From Halocafeteria seosinensis (lineage: Eukaryota; Sar; Bigyra; Bicosoecida): 64,000 nucleotides of DNA. Shown here piece by piece: positions 44,808-55,985 of the stretch. Below the pieces are notes generated by a model. The model worked only from the letters and a program-made list of their open reading frames with translations, had not been told where the DNA came from and ran no database searches. A program made the position numbers and the translations under genes. The stretch lies in assembly GCA_001687465.1 (NCBI GenBank), contig LVLI01000294.1:124001-188000 (forward strand), read 5' to 3'. How positions within the stretch are numbered: position 1 is the stretch's first letter; each line of letters starts with the position of its first letter.

Positions 44808-46053
44808 ATGCCAAAGAAAGGAAAACATAAAGGAGGAGGAAGAGGAAGTGGCTCCTCTCAGACTAAACACAGTGGACGAGGAGGTGGCGGCGGATGTGGA
44901 CATGGAGGGTCAAGGAGAGCAAGATTTGCTGCACCTGACGCCGGCACTTATGAAGGGTCCTTTGTTGAACGCAACGAGAGTAGCGACGATGAAGAGGAAA
45001 AAGAGACTGAAGAAATTCCGGACTCGGAACGCATGGACATCCCTCTGCGAATGTGGGACTTTGAACAATGTGATGCCAAACGATGCACGGGCAGGAAATT
45101 ACAAAGATTAGGTAGGTTCCCTTTTCGTGTAAGAGACCTGGAAGCCCGTTGTGCTTACATTCAGAAGTGGCTACAGGATACTTGGAAGCGATGAAACCGA
45201 ATACCCCGTTTCACGGCATTGTACTCTCTTCAGCTGGAAAGAAACCAGTGTCCAAAGAGGATGCTGTAAGTGGTTTCGAGTTAATAGCCCATGTTGCATT
45301 TTTCCCTAGCTTATGGCTCCTTTTGACATGGTACAGGATGTAATAAGGAAGTGTGGAATCAGCGTTATTGACTGCTCTTGGGCCAAAATAGACACGATAC
45401 CATTCCAGAAGCTGAAAGGACAACCTCGTTTACTGCCTCATGTGGTGGCGGCGAACTCTGTAAATTATGGGAAACCGTTCAAATTGAGCTGCGCAGAAGC
45501 CATTGCGGCAGCGCTGTATATTGCTGGATTTACAGATCAAGCAGTCTCGGTGTTAGAGCCGTTCGGATGGGGAGAAGAGTTCTTTCATCTCAACAAAGCA
45601 GCTCTGGATGCGTACGAAAATGCATCTAACGCAGAGGAGGTAGAAAGAGCTCAAGAACAATATCTCAGGGAAATCCAGAAGGAGCAAGAAGCAAGGGCGG
45701 AAGCCAAAGCAGCCGCCAGTGCTGCCTCAGGTGACTACCTGGCAGGCATTGATCTGCCTCCCACCGATTCTGATTCAGAGGAAAGCGGTTCTCCAACCGA
45801 AGAGCATGGAGAAGAAAACCACCATCAAGAGAAAGGAGAAAACTATGCAGAAGAAAGCGTCACCATGCGCAGTGGAGATGCTACTTTGACTATAACGCCA
45901 GCGGTATTAGCTGCCTGGAATTCCTCTGAGTCGACGGCCCATGCAGAAGACACGTCGGGCCTTGAAACTGCTATGGATAAAGTCCACATCGACGAACAAC
46001 ACTTTGCCATCAAGGGGGATAGGCCGCTTCACTCCAATGAAAGTACAAGCTAG
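44808..46053 (+). CDS. TSR3: 18S rRNA aminocarboxypropyltransferase
   Basis: Uses S-adenosylmethionine to transfer the 3-amino-3-carboxypropyl group onto the hypermodified pseudouridine in the small-subunit rRNA decoding region. Three exons (44808-45111, 45165-45265, 45337-46053) give 373 residues. After a Gly/Arg-rich N-terminus come the family motifs MWDFEQCDAKRCTGRKLQRL, GIVLSSAGKKPVS, the core VIDCSWAKIDTIPF, LPHVVAANSVNYGKPFKLSCAEA and GWGEEFFHLNK. The acidic C-terminal tail is long, as in yeast Tsr3. The acceptor of exon 3 could alternatively be the CTAG about 30 bases upstream. Stop codons of TSR3 and the convergent RRP9 are 19 bases apart. Confidence 0.94.
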
Positions 46054-46072
46054 GGGCTTCCAATTCCGTATG

Positions 46073-47701
46073 TTAGTCGCTATCCTCTTGCTCCGAGGTT
46101 TCGGCAGAGCCATTCTGCTGTGCTGCCTGTGTAGGCGTTGTACGAGTGTCTTCGATGGAGACCCCTAAGTGGATAATGCGGATGCCGTTCTTCACTTTTG
46201 GAATGCGCCACCATCTGCCCAAACGATGCTCTTGACCAATTCCAGCAACAAGAAACTTCCCCGACGGTGCAAAGACAAGGCCGTTAACGAAGCCTTGCAC
46301 TGGTATACTTCCGATGTGTGTTATCCCTCGATCCTCAGGCTTACAGCTAACCCTCCAAAACCGTATATAACCATCGCCACTACCCGACACCGCCAAGTCA
46401 GAGTTACGAAGAACCGCAAGGGAGGCGATCCAATTTCCTTCGCCGTGCGCATGTTCCACGGTGTCTACCGGCTTCTTTCGTCCTGCGTTCCACAAACTGA
46501 TACTACCATCTTGTGCACCGGTAAGGAACCATGAATCGTTGACACATTTAATACAGTCGAGGCTCATGCTCTGTGCATGTCCCCGATATACTAGTTGACT
46601 AGATTCGGGGATCTTCCACAAACGCGCTGTCCTATCCAGCCCAACTGATAGAGCACGCTCTTTTCCAGAAGGAACTGAATCCACTGCATGAACTCCTGTC
46701 TGATGCCCAAACAATGTGTCTACATAAGCTCCTTCTGCAACGCTCCATATTTTGAGAGTCCTGTCAAGCGAGCTGGTAAATAACGTCGTGGAATTCCGCT
46801 GGAACTCCATCCCTGTAATATCATGTCGGTGCCCGACAAACGAATCTACTTCCTGATGGTGTCGTGGATCCCAGATCCGAACAACTCGGTCCCTTCCACC
46901 ACTTGCAATATATTTATTATCGGCTGAAACCGCAATAGCAAGAATTTCTTCATGGTGCCCCTCTATCCCATAATTTTCAATCGCTCCACTCGCTCGTCCA
47001 CCTCCTGTCCCAGCTGCCGCCGTCAAACCCCGGCGCGTCTGTTTTTTAGTCTCAGCAAGCCGCTTATCCCGTTTCGTCTTTCTCCTTCCGGGGAACTTCC
47101 AACGCTTTCCGGTACTGATATCCCATTTCATGATCATACAATCTTTAGCACCGGTATATACAGTAGTCTCGTCCTTGCTCAAGGTAACGCTAGTGACTGA
47201 AAGCTGGTGACCTTTCATTGTTGTCATCTCCAAACTTTGTAGTCTCTGTTCAATCAAGGAAGCGAAATTCGATCCCAAATATCCCTTTGTCGCTAAAGCA
47301 TCCTCTTTTAGCCGAGAGCTTATGCGTTCTTGCACTTTATGGTATTGAGAGGCGCCTACCTCTTCTTCTCCACTATCGTCATCCCCTTGATCCTCCTTTC
47401 CCTCTTCCATGGCCTCCAATCGAGCCAAATACTGTTTCGCGAGTCGTATACGCTTTTCTTCGGCTGATTCGCTTCTGTTATTTTCTTCATCGTCCTGTTC
47501 ATTCCCTGACCTCCTCTTCTTGGTTGTCTGTTGTTGTAACTCTTCTTCCTCGGCGCCACTACTAGCTTCCTCGTCACTGCTGATTTCATCATCCTCTTGC
47601 GCCGGACCTAATCGCTCTAAACCACCTCCATTAAGATGATGTCCACCTCCTACGCTCCCCGAATGAGCTTTGCGTTTATTCGGTCTCTTGCGAGCCGACA
47701 T
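46073..47701 (-). CDS. RRP9: U3 snoRNP-specific WD40 protein RRP9 (U3-55K)
   Basis: Single-exon gene of 542 residues from the ATG at 47701 (MSARKRPNKRKAHSG). A long acidic and basic N-terminus is followed by HKVQERISSRLKEDAL, the conserved helix before the propeller. Seven WD repeats follow (GHQLSVTSVTLSKDETTVYTG, WDISTGKRW, GHHEEILAIAVSADNKYIAS, RVVRIWDPR, FVGHRHDITGMEF, LDRTLKIWS, LDRTARLWK, and so on). RRP9 binds the box B/C motif of U3 snoRNA for early pre-rRNA cleavages. The GKRWKFPGRRK insertion between the first blades is typical of the family. Lack of introns is unusual for this window. Confidence 0.92.
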   Translation of the reverse strand: MSARKRPNKRKAHSGSVGGGHHLNGGGLERLGPAQEDDEISSDEEASSGAEEEELQQQTTKKRRSGNEQDDEENNRSESAEEKRIRLAKQYLARLEAMEEGKEDQGDDDSGEEEVGASQYHKVQERISSRLKEDALATKGYLGSNFASLIEQRLQSLEMTTMKGHQLSVTSVTLSKDETTVYTGAKDCMIMKWDISTGKRWKFPGRRKTKRDKRLAETKKQTRRGLTAAAGTGGGRASGAIENYGIEGHHEEILAIAVSADNKYIASGGRDRVVRIWDPRHHQEVDSFVGHRHDITGMEFQRNSTTLFTSSLDRTLKIWSVAEGAYVDTLFGHQTGVHAVDSVPSGKERALSVGLDRTARLWKIPESSQLVYRGHAQSMSLDCIKCVNDSWFLTGAQDGSISLWNAGRKKPVDTVEHAHGEGNWIASLAVLRNSDLAVSGSGDGYIRFWRVSCKPEDRGITHIGSIPVQGFVNGLVFAPSGKFLVAGIGQEHRLGRWWRIPKVKNGIRIIHLGVSIEDTRTTPTQAAQQNGSAETSEQEDSD

Positions 47702-48140
47702 ATCTCTCCTACTTATATCAACTGTATCAATTTGACTCTTCACTCCCTGTTTCTATGTATACACACCCAAAATGCCTCTTGATGTGAGGTTGAGGGGACT
47801 TCCCAAACAATTAGTGGTTTATTGTTCCATTACCTCACCACATAGCAAGTTTTTCCACACACACACATTTACCGAGGTCTTCCATTACATCCATCCATTG
47901 CAGGTGTGCCTATGTAACCACCTCCATCGTTCGTGTATAGGCCATAGACTAGTATGGTGTCACCTCAAGAAAACATCCGTCGACTCGCTCCGTCTCACCA
48001 GAGGACCTCTACTTGTACTGCGTATTACAGAATAAGTTTTGAGTATATGTACTCAATTCCAATTGCATAGCATCGATGTTTGATTTTAGTATCTGCTAAT
48101 TTAGCTTCTGCTTGTATACCGTACACAGAGAGCTCATATA
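47702..48140. other. Intergenic, divergent promoter of RRP9 and NOG2
   Basis: About 440 bases between two ribosome-biogenesis genes. No gene supported. Confidence 0.45.
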
Positions 48141-49998
48141 ATGCCGCCAAAGAAAGGCAGCGCCGGCTTCAAGAAGGGAGCCTCGTCTGATAATGTAGAT
48201 CGTGTGGCCAAGAAGAATGACACCAGTAAGCGAGACAAGTCCACCATCCAGCGCCTCCAGATGTATCGGAAAGGAGGCCCGAAACGAAACAGAGATGGGA
48301 AAATCTTGGACGGTAATTTCGTCGGCAAGGAGAGAGCAGGCGAAAAACCCATCTCAGGTGCTACAGGGCGTGTTCAACCGGATAGGCGATGGTTTGGTAA
48401 TACACGAGTTGTGGGACAGAAAGAACTTGATGTTTTCCGGGATGAGATGAACAAAAAGATGTCGGATCCCTACTCGGTAGTCCTCAAGACCAAGAAACTA
48501 CCCATGGGGTTATTGACGGACTCCCAAAAGAAAGCGAAAATGAACAACTTATCTGCGGAGAGCTTCCGAGAAACATTTGGACCGAAGAAACAGAGAAAGC
48601 GGCCCAAGTTGCAGGTATCCAACTTGAGCTCTTTTGCGGCAGGTGCGCAGGAAGCCGTGGAGTCGTATGATCAGACCAAGGATGGTCATGATCAAGACAC
48701 CGAAACGGCATCGGGGATGGCGGAGAAGCAAGAAGCACGAGCAGCAATTTTCGAGAAAGGGCAGAGTCGCCGGATCTGGAATGAATTATACAAAGTATTA
48801 GATTGTAGTGATGTAGTCATTCAGGTTTTGGATGCTCGTGATCCTGTTGGCACCAGAAGCAAACACGTGGAGCAACATATACAAAAGAATGCCAGGCATA
48901 AACAGTTGATATTTGTTCTTAACAAATGTGATCTGATCCCCACAGCCGTAACAAAGAGATGGGTCGCGCGTCTCTCAGAAGAATACCCTACGTTAGCATT
49001 TCATGCGAGTTTGAAGAACCCTTTCGGAAAGGGGAGTCTGATCCAGCTGCTCCGACAATTTGGCAAACTTCACAAAGACAAGAAACAGATTAGCGTAGGC
49101 CTCATTGGATACCCGAATGTTGGGAAGAGCAGCGTCATCAATGCTCTCCGTTCGAAGAAAGTGTGCAAGGTAGCACCCATCCCCGGAGAAACAAAAGTAT
49201 GGCAATACATCACTTTAATGAAACGCATCTTCCTTATTGATTGCCCGGGAGTTGTATATGACACCGGAGACGATGAGGCAACCATTGTATTAAAGGGCGT
49301 TGTCCGCGCTGAAAAACTGGAACACCCAGAAGTAAGTGAGAGCCATCCTTGGCAAGTGTTATTGCTCCGTAATCCCCTTATCAACAATTCTCCTGCAGGA
49401 CTATATTGACGCCCTCCTACAGAGGACAAATAAAGAGTATTTAGTCAGGACGTACCAGGTCTCTGGCTGGAACAATGGTACAGAGTTCCTCGAGAAGCTA
49501 GCCCGCCGAACGGGCAAATTGCTGAAAGGTGGGGAACCAGACTACAGCACAGTGGCCAAGATGGTTATCAATGACTGGCAAAGAGGCAAACTACCATGGT
49601 TTGTTCCTCCCTCTGAGGAGGAGCGCAAAACCAACCGCGAGAACAACACACAAAATAAAGACGGACAGTTATCTGTTGAACCTCAAGATTACGAAAAGCT
49701 TAGATCGGTCAGTTGGAAAGCGACCAGCGAGGCTGTCCCTTCAACGGATGAAACCGGCAGTGAGAACGTAACAGCTGAAGAAGGAAGCAAACAGACAGAG
49801 GAAATGCATGAAATAGAAGAAGATGGTGATGGAAGAAGTCGCGATGACGCGGAGGAGGACTCAACAGAAGGAGGTATGGTTCAAGCGCAGCAGCAGGAAG
49901 ACGAGAGTGACGAAGACAGTGACGAGGATGATGTATCAGAGGACCAAGATGACGATAACGCTGACAATCTCTTTGATAGTTTAGATGTTGAGGACTGA
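48141..49998 (+). CDS. GNL2: Nucleolar GTP-binding protein 2 (NOG2/GNL2)
   Basis: Circularly permuted GTPase required for late nucleolar/nuclear pre-60S maturation. Two exons (48141-49331 and 49399-49998) give 596 residues. The NOG2 N-terminal domain is recognisable ([42 protein letters not shown]). G motifs appear in permuted order: G4 LNKCDLIP, then G1 GYPNVGKSS, then G3 [23 protein letters not shown] precedes G4 as in all family members. The C-terminal exon continues with the conserved [15 protein letters not shown] and WQRGKLPWF, then an acidic tail. Confidence 0.97.
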
Positions 49999-50614
49999 GA
50001 TATTGTGCAACCGTGAATGACTCAGGAGACCACGTCCGATGAAATTATATTGGCCAGTACAGGTTGCGCCACACCGTTGCATTGCTTGACTCGTTGACGA
50101 GAAGCAATAAAAACACCATTCCTTGATATTCTTTACTGAATTTTCACTACCATAATTGATAAACTTATTTCATCCAAGCGTAGGATTTGAATTCCTGGAG
50201 TTCCATCCTGAGTCCTCGTGCGAGCACTCGCAACAGAGATGGCAAGAAGTTGAAGTTAGAGTCACCCCCACGATAACTCCTCCAGTATGCACAGGCAGAT
50301 CAGAAGGGAGTTTTGTCTTTTCAGGACTTCCCCCGAGCGCGAGAAGTACATATCTTGTTGAATAGGAACGCGAATGGTTAAGACACAGTAATACAGTAAA
50401 TACTCTGGGGTCGAACTGCTCGTCGCGCGCGATTTTTGCACCTAACGGACAGGGATTGCCACGTACCTAAGCTATACACTGTTTTCCAGTCGCCCCCTGG
50501 GTGTAAAAGTGTGCCGATTCCACTCCCTACCTAGGGAAAACTGGCTTCAGTTAGTTGCGGCAGGGCAGTGAGTGTCTACAGGGAATTGAACATTCGCGAC
50601 CGAAGGGATCCACG
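49999..50614. other. Intergenic
   Basis: About 615 bases between two same-strand genes. An ORF-like stretch lacks any domain. It includes the NOG2 3' end and the ODAD3 promoter. Confidence 0.45.
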
Positions 50615-52987
50615 ATGCCGTCGCAAAAAGTCGACGATTTGCCTTCATTGCCTCGGTACGTCTTCCTCTATCGTTCTTGTTGGCGCATGACTATGCTTTT
50701 TATCCTAGATTGTATCGATTGTGTCATGGAGACAGAATGGCACCTGTGGAGCACCGACGGAATTTCCATGAGGAAGCAGCGTCGGTGCTTCCCAGCGACA
50801 GACAAATACGTCGAAAAGATGTAAGTTCCAAATTTTTGTTATTCACGATGCGGTTTAAATGATCGGCTCTGATTTGCCCCACAATTCAGGATTTGATGAG
50901 TACCGTCCGTTCGCTAAATGATGAAAAAGCTAAGAGGGCGGCCACCTCCACCAAGGGCGTTTCAACGGGTACGCTCGCTAGTTTAGCTCGCGCAAATGCT
51001 GGGAAAGACAGTCAATCAAATAGAAACCTCGTGAAGAGGCGTGGGGTTGACGTACAAAATGCTCGGCCCCTCGACGGCGTCGAACAAGTAGGTCAAGGCT
51101 ACGGACCTGGCTTGCTCCCTTATGAACGTAAGCCCTTAGACAACACCTCAAAGACTATAATTGACCTGGAAAACGAAGTTAATTCCACGTCGAAAAAATA
51201 TAATAACATGAAAGAGCAAACTCGGTCAAAAATGAAGAAAGTCGAGGAGCTTTCGGCGCAACTGGAAAGTCTCAGGAGTGCTAACGCCCAACTGAAACCA
51301 GAGGCTACACCGGAAATGAAACGGACGAACGATTTAGAAGAAAAAATTACTCAAAGGAAGCAAGAGCTTGCAGAGGCAGAATTTCGTTATTCTCAGTTAG
51401 AGCACATGGCAGCAAGACTAAAGCGTAACCATATAACATTTGATGGTCATCTTCGAATGATGGATGAAGCTATAGGTGTCGCCGAGAAAGAATTGAACGA
51501 CGTTCAGTCGAATTTGCTTTCGGTAAGTTCATATCCCCTTTAGTGTTGTCAATGGATAAATGTGCATGAACCGCCTGTAATGAATTTTGCAGTTGAACAA
51601 TGCCAAAGATGAATCCGCCACGACGCTAGCAGAGCTCGAGAAGGATATAGAGCGAAGAAAGGAAGAAAGAAAAACTGAGCTGGGCAAGCGGAGAGAAGAA
51701 CTCAAGATCGCCAAAAAAGCTGAGGGCTGGAGAAGATATAGGCAGCAAGTACGAGAAGAACTAGAGGCGAAGTTACTTGGCGGACTGAGCAAGGCAGAAG
51801 AGCAAGAGCTGGTGGAGAACTCGAAGGAGAAGGAAGTTAAGTATGAGGAGTTACTCTCGATGAAGCGTGAGAGGGAACAGAAGGCAAATGAGCTGTATAA
51901 CCTATTCACGAAGATCAGGCATCAAATGGGGATACAGAACCTCGACGAAATGTCGCAGAAGTTCCGATCGCAAAAAGATAGCAAGGAGAGTCTCGAAATT
52001 GAAAGAAACGAAGCTGAAAACCGCCTAAACGAAGCGAAAGAAGCCTATAAACGGGCGCAAACGGATTTACAGGCCATAGAAGCTAGTGGTGGCCCCCAGG
52101 ATGTTGACGGGAACGTGCCTAAGAGTTCATCTCATGAAGATCTAAGCCAGTACGTTACAGTGAGCGGTGCCAGAGAAGCTATCTCACGGGAAATCAGAGA
52201 GATGCGAGAACAGGTGAATGCTAAGTACGCGGCAATACAGAGACTTTCATCTACACTTGTGGTTATTAGACAGGGAAGTTCTGGATTATTGCAAACACTT
52301 CGTGCCTTCAGGGACGTGGTACCCGCCTCGGTATTTTCCCGGAATGCTCACGAAATCCCAGTCGAAATGGATTTTGAAGACATCTACAGTATGGGAAACA
52401 TTAGTATCAAGAGACAAACTGAAGAGGCTATACAAATCCTAGGCGACATCCACTCTTGTGTAAGGCACATGAAACGAGCAGTACAAGAAGCGGGTGCGCC
52501 AGAAGGACCAGCTGGTTCTGAAGACGAACAAGGGGAAGAAAAGGATGAGAACGACTATGTGGATGAGAGACCTTTGGCCGCCACCGACTTGTCGTTCAGT
52601 ATGACTAATGTGCGGGTCAAGCCGCGTGCCGAGTACCCGGAACAGGAACCTGACGATGATATGGAGAGCGACGAAGGATCTGAGGCCAGCGAAAGCAGCG
52701 ACCCTTACACAGGGAGACGGCGGAGTCATCACGCACATCATCACGAACGAGGGCGAGATAGTGCTGAAGCCGATCAACTTCAAAGACAATCGCTTAAACA
52801 AGATAGTTCTTTCATACTCCAGCAATCTTCCGACGAGCACGAGCAGAGTCCGCAGAAGACCACAGCCCGCCATCATGGCGAAGCAAAGACCCCCGAAAAA
52901 GAAAACAGCTTTTCTTCAAGTATGTTCGGAAAATCTGGCCCACAGTCGCCTTTGTCATATTTGACATCGCGACCTCCTCTTATATGA
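50615..52987 (+). CDS. ODAD3: Outer dynein arm docking complex protein (ODAD3/CCDC151-like)
   Basis: Coiled-coil protein of the outer-dynein-arm docking machinery, found only in organisms with motile cilia. Four exons (50615-50655, 50709-50820, 50890-51522, 51593-52987) give 726 residues. The N-terminal motif LYRLCHGDRMAP corresponds to the family's LExGDRKAY helix start. The heptad-rich middle runs from about residue 145 to 400. The segment RHQMGIQNLDEMSQKFRSQKD matches the CCDC151 signature (an ATGVxDVxEVVxRFxxQ-type block) followed by LEIERNEAENRL. The last 150 residues are acidic and disordered. CCDC63/114 (ODAD1) is the closest alternative. Its stop is 9 bases from the stop of the convergent UBXN7-like gene. 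Confidence 0.75.
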
Positions 52988-52996
52988 TCCCTTCGT

Positions 52997-54741
52997 CTAT
53001 TCTCTCTGGATAACGCGAACTGACGCACCATGCAATTTTGCATCTTCGATAGTGAAATGGGCGTATTTCGACAACGTCTCTGCAGGAAACGCTGTCTCTA
53101 AATCCCACTGGTCGTCGCTCTGCAAAACGAGTTCGCCAGATAAGGACTCTTCGCATCGATTACCGATTGAATGTTGAACGCCGATCGTAGCTGCTACAAG
53201 TGCGTAGAGTCTAGCTACGTTCCTTGTCTTTTGCAGTTTGACAATTTTTCTATTCCCGTCCGGGAATAGTACTTTAATTTTTGAAGCATCTGCTCCCTCA
53301 TCTTCCGTAACATTCACCGGGCGGCCAGTAGGCTTAGCGCTCTCAGTATCTCCATTAGTCGCCCTACTCTCCGCACTAGTAGTGGAAGTAGCGTAATTGT
53401 CCTTCTTTGTTGGCTGTTCACCTGAAACAATAATGACCTCATCATCGCTAGAGTAGCTGTTACCCTCATCCTCTTCTTCCTCCTCCGAAAGTACTTCTAC
53501 GTCGTCATCGTTCCGTTGGGCCAGTGATTCAGCAATGGCTTGCTCCATAGCCCTAGCTTCTTCCCTATCCGAAGCACGCTTCCTCTTCCCGGATGATTCT
53601 GACGGACTCCTCGTACCATCCTGGATATCAATGGTTGGTGGACCCTTTTTGTTGAATGGATTGACTGAAATAAATTCACACAGCTGGTTTAGTAAATCCG
53701 TTGGTTCGATAAACCCCACGCGTTGCCATACCAGCTCCCCCGTACGAGGGTCAATGATCAGCATAGCAGGAAGCTTACTGGTATCAAGTTTATGGAGATC
53801 AATAACCTTTTTTGCATCCCCTACGGTACTCCATTGCTGCCAGAAACAAAAGTAGTGTCGAATGTAGTCTTTCACAGACAAGGAAGACCACGTATCCCTA
53901 TTCAATCTATGGGAGTCGAACTCCTTTTCATCCTGAAGATTCACGAGGAGCCATCTCTTTTCATTCGCGGCATACGCTTGAGCCTGCAAGGGTAACATAT
54001 TAAGACAAGCCTTCCATCGTTCTGGCAATCACACGTCGTGTCCTTACTTCATGGAAAACCATAGGTAGGATGAGATCCTGAGGTGGGCTAAAAAGAGTAG
54101 ACAGATCCCGCTTCTTTTGCCTTCCTTTGCCAGAGGAAAAGTCTCTAAAAGCATCAACCACTTGGGGCATACGAAAATCCTCTTGGGGCACTGAATACAC
54201 ACATAGAGAACGGAGTAGACTAATACCTGGAACCCAATTCTGGGTAAAGCGGTATAACCCTTACTTGCATACCCTGGTCCAGCGAGTAGTCGCTCTTGTC
54301 GGCTAGGGATAGCTTCACGTACCCTGAACACGGTTCATGTGCGAATGAGACAAGTTCATCTTTCGCGCTGGAAACACAGTGGACTTACCCTTCCTCATCG
54401 TAGGCACTTGAAGAAGCAGCCGATGACTGACCGTGTACCTGAGTCTCATGGGTAACAAGATTGTTCTGAGACGAGCTGCTGGAGGACAGCTGAGGGAAAG
54501 ATGTAGAGTCATTCGTCTCCATGTAAATATTCACCGCCTGTTCAATGTTCCAGTTTGCTGACTGCAGACGTCATTAGGTCTCAAACGAGGTGTAGCAGCG
54601 CAAGTACTCGGGTTATACAGCACTTACTTCTAATGTATGCTTTGCTATCTGCTCATTAGCCCCAGTAATGGCGACGAACTGTGCTACAGCACCATCCTGG
54701 TCGTGCTGAGAAGATGAAGAGGCACTATGTTGCTCGGCCAT
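52997..54741 (-). CDS. UBA-UAS-UBX protein (UBXN7-like p97 adaptor)
   Basis: Adaptor that links CDC48/p97 to ubiquitylated substrates. The start at 54741 reads MAEQHSASSSSQ, then an N-terminal UBA domain split by an intron (AVAQFVAITGANEQIAKHTLE, SANWNIEQAVNIYM). The middle holds a UAS thioredoxin-like domain (RWLLVNLQDEKEFDSHRLNRD, SKLPAMLIIDPRTGE, FIEPTDLL). Next is an acidic segment with a UIM-like helix (AMEQAIAESLAQRNDDD). The C-terminal UBX begins ASKIKVLFPDGNRKIVKL and ends near SVRVIQRE. This order is that of UBXN7/Ubx5. About six exons. Confidence 0.88.
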
Positions 54742-55138
54742 CGTAATTCAAAGTGGTTGTGTGGCAAGATGTTGCTAACGATACTGCAATAATTTCGCGG
54801 GGAGAAGTCTTTCTCACAGGAAGGAATATCTTGGCAACACTTTACGAAGTTCAATCAGTAAGAAGTTCACTTCTTATATGGGAGTATGTGACGATTCTTC
54901 CTTCAAGGGCCGATTTTGACGAAGTCGTGGCTTTTCCGCACAGACAACGCCTGCCGGATTGACGGAGCTTGTACTCCATATTATCCATAAATCACGTATT
55001 CGGCCGGAATGATGACAACCACCACCTCATAGATTGGAATTGCGGGTTTCATTAAACTAGGTGTGCGTTTTGATATCTGTGTAGACAGGGTGGTTTGAGT
55101 GCATTGACGTAGATACGAAGGCTGGGAAGGAACGAACG
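54742..55138. other. Intergenic, divergent promoter region
   Basis: About 400 bases between divergent genes; nothing recognised. Confidence 0.45.
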
Positions 55139-55872
55139 ATGTCGGGGATTGGGAGCAAGATTAGCAACTATTTAGGCCGTTTCCATTATTGGAAATGGGT
55201 TTATCTAATCCGATATCGTCAACATTATGGAGACAGGTATGTCCATGTTCCATTTAATGCAGCCAACGAACCCTCTGCATTTCGAGCGGTCCCCTATATT
55301 TTTTGTTGCCCTGTGGACCCCCTTTGACTTTGCTTTTGTTCTTTTTGGCTACTGAGCACGGGCGCGTTCTACGTGGAGCGTAATTCCCCAAGGTTTATCT
55401 GAATTTTACTCGAGAAATGGGTCTTGGTCGGTTCTTCATTATTTATGTACTTGTTTACGATGCAGTGCCATGCCAATTATACATCTCTACGCGGGTGTGA
55501 TGTTCGCCTACATGGTGGTGGAATCACACGAACACAGTAAGTAAATCCAGGGTGCTGATGAGAGTTTGCATGTTTGAACATTTGTAATTTTGTCGAGCAG
55601 CTCGCAAACAACGCGTACACGACTACCACGAGCGCAAGAAACACATCCAGCAAGTGGAGGATGAGATATGGAAGGAAGAAAGAGATCACTTTGAAATCAA
55701 TATCCCAGAATTGGAGCAATCCGTATACCGAGCGAGAAGGCGCGATATCCTTGACGATTTGAAACTACCCAATGGTATTGTACCGAACAAACCTCCTATC
55801 GTATACAGACCTATAAGGCTTACCAAGGCATCCAAGAAACAACAACAAGACGTGGATTCAAACAGCCGATAA
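55139..55872 (+). CDS. Small single-span membrane protein, possibly ATP synthase subunit f-like
   Basis: Three exons (55139-55236, 55466-55536, 55601-55872) join in phase to 146 residues. An aromatic/basic N-terminal helix (YLGRFHYWKWVYLIRYRQHYG) precedes one membrane segment (IIHLYAGVMFAYMVV). A charged region follows (RKQRVHDYHERKKH, then a long hydrophilic tail). The pattern aromatic-basic helix, one span, then R/K...YH resembles F-type ATP synthase subunit f. The tail of about 90 residues is longer than that family has, and the resemblance is to layout more than to sequence. Another small respiratory-chain accessory subunit would fit as well. Confidence 0.5.
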
Positions 55873-55985
55873 CACCGTGCAGAGGAATGTTGTAGGTCAA
55901 TTCGTTGCGAACAGTGACGCTATTATTGATAGCGAGTCGAGTTTATTGACTTTCAAATTATAGTGCAATTATTGTCCATCTTTCT

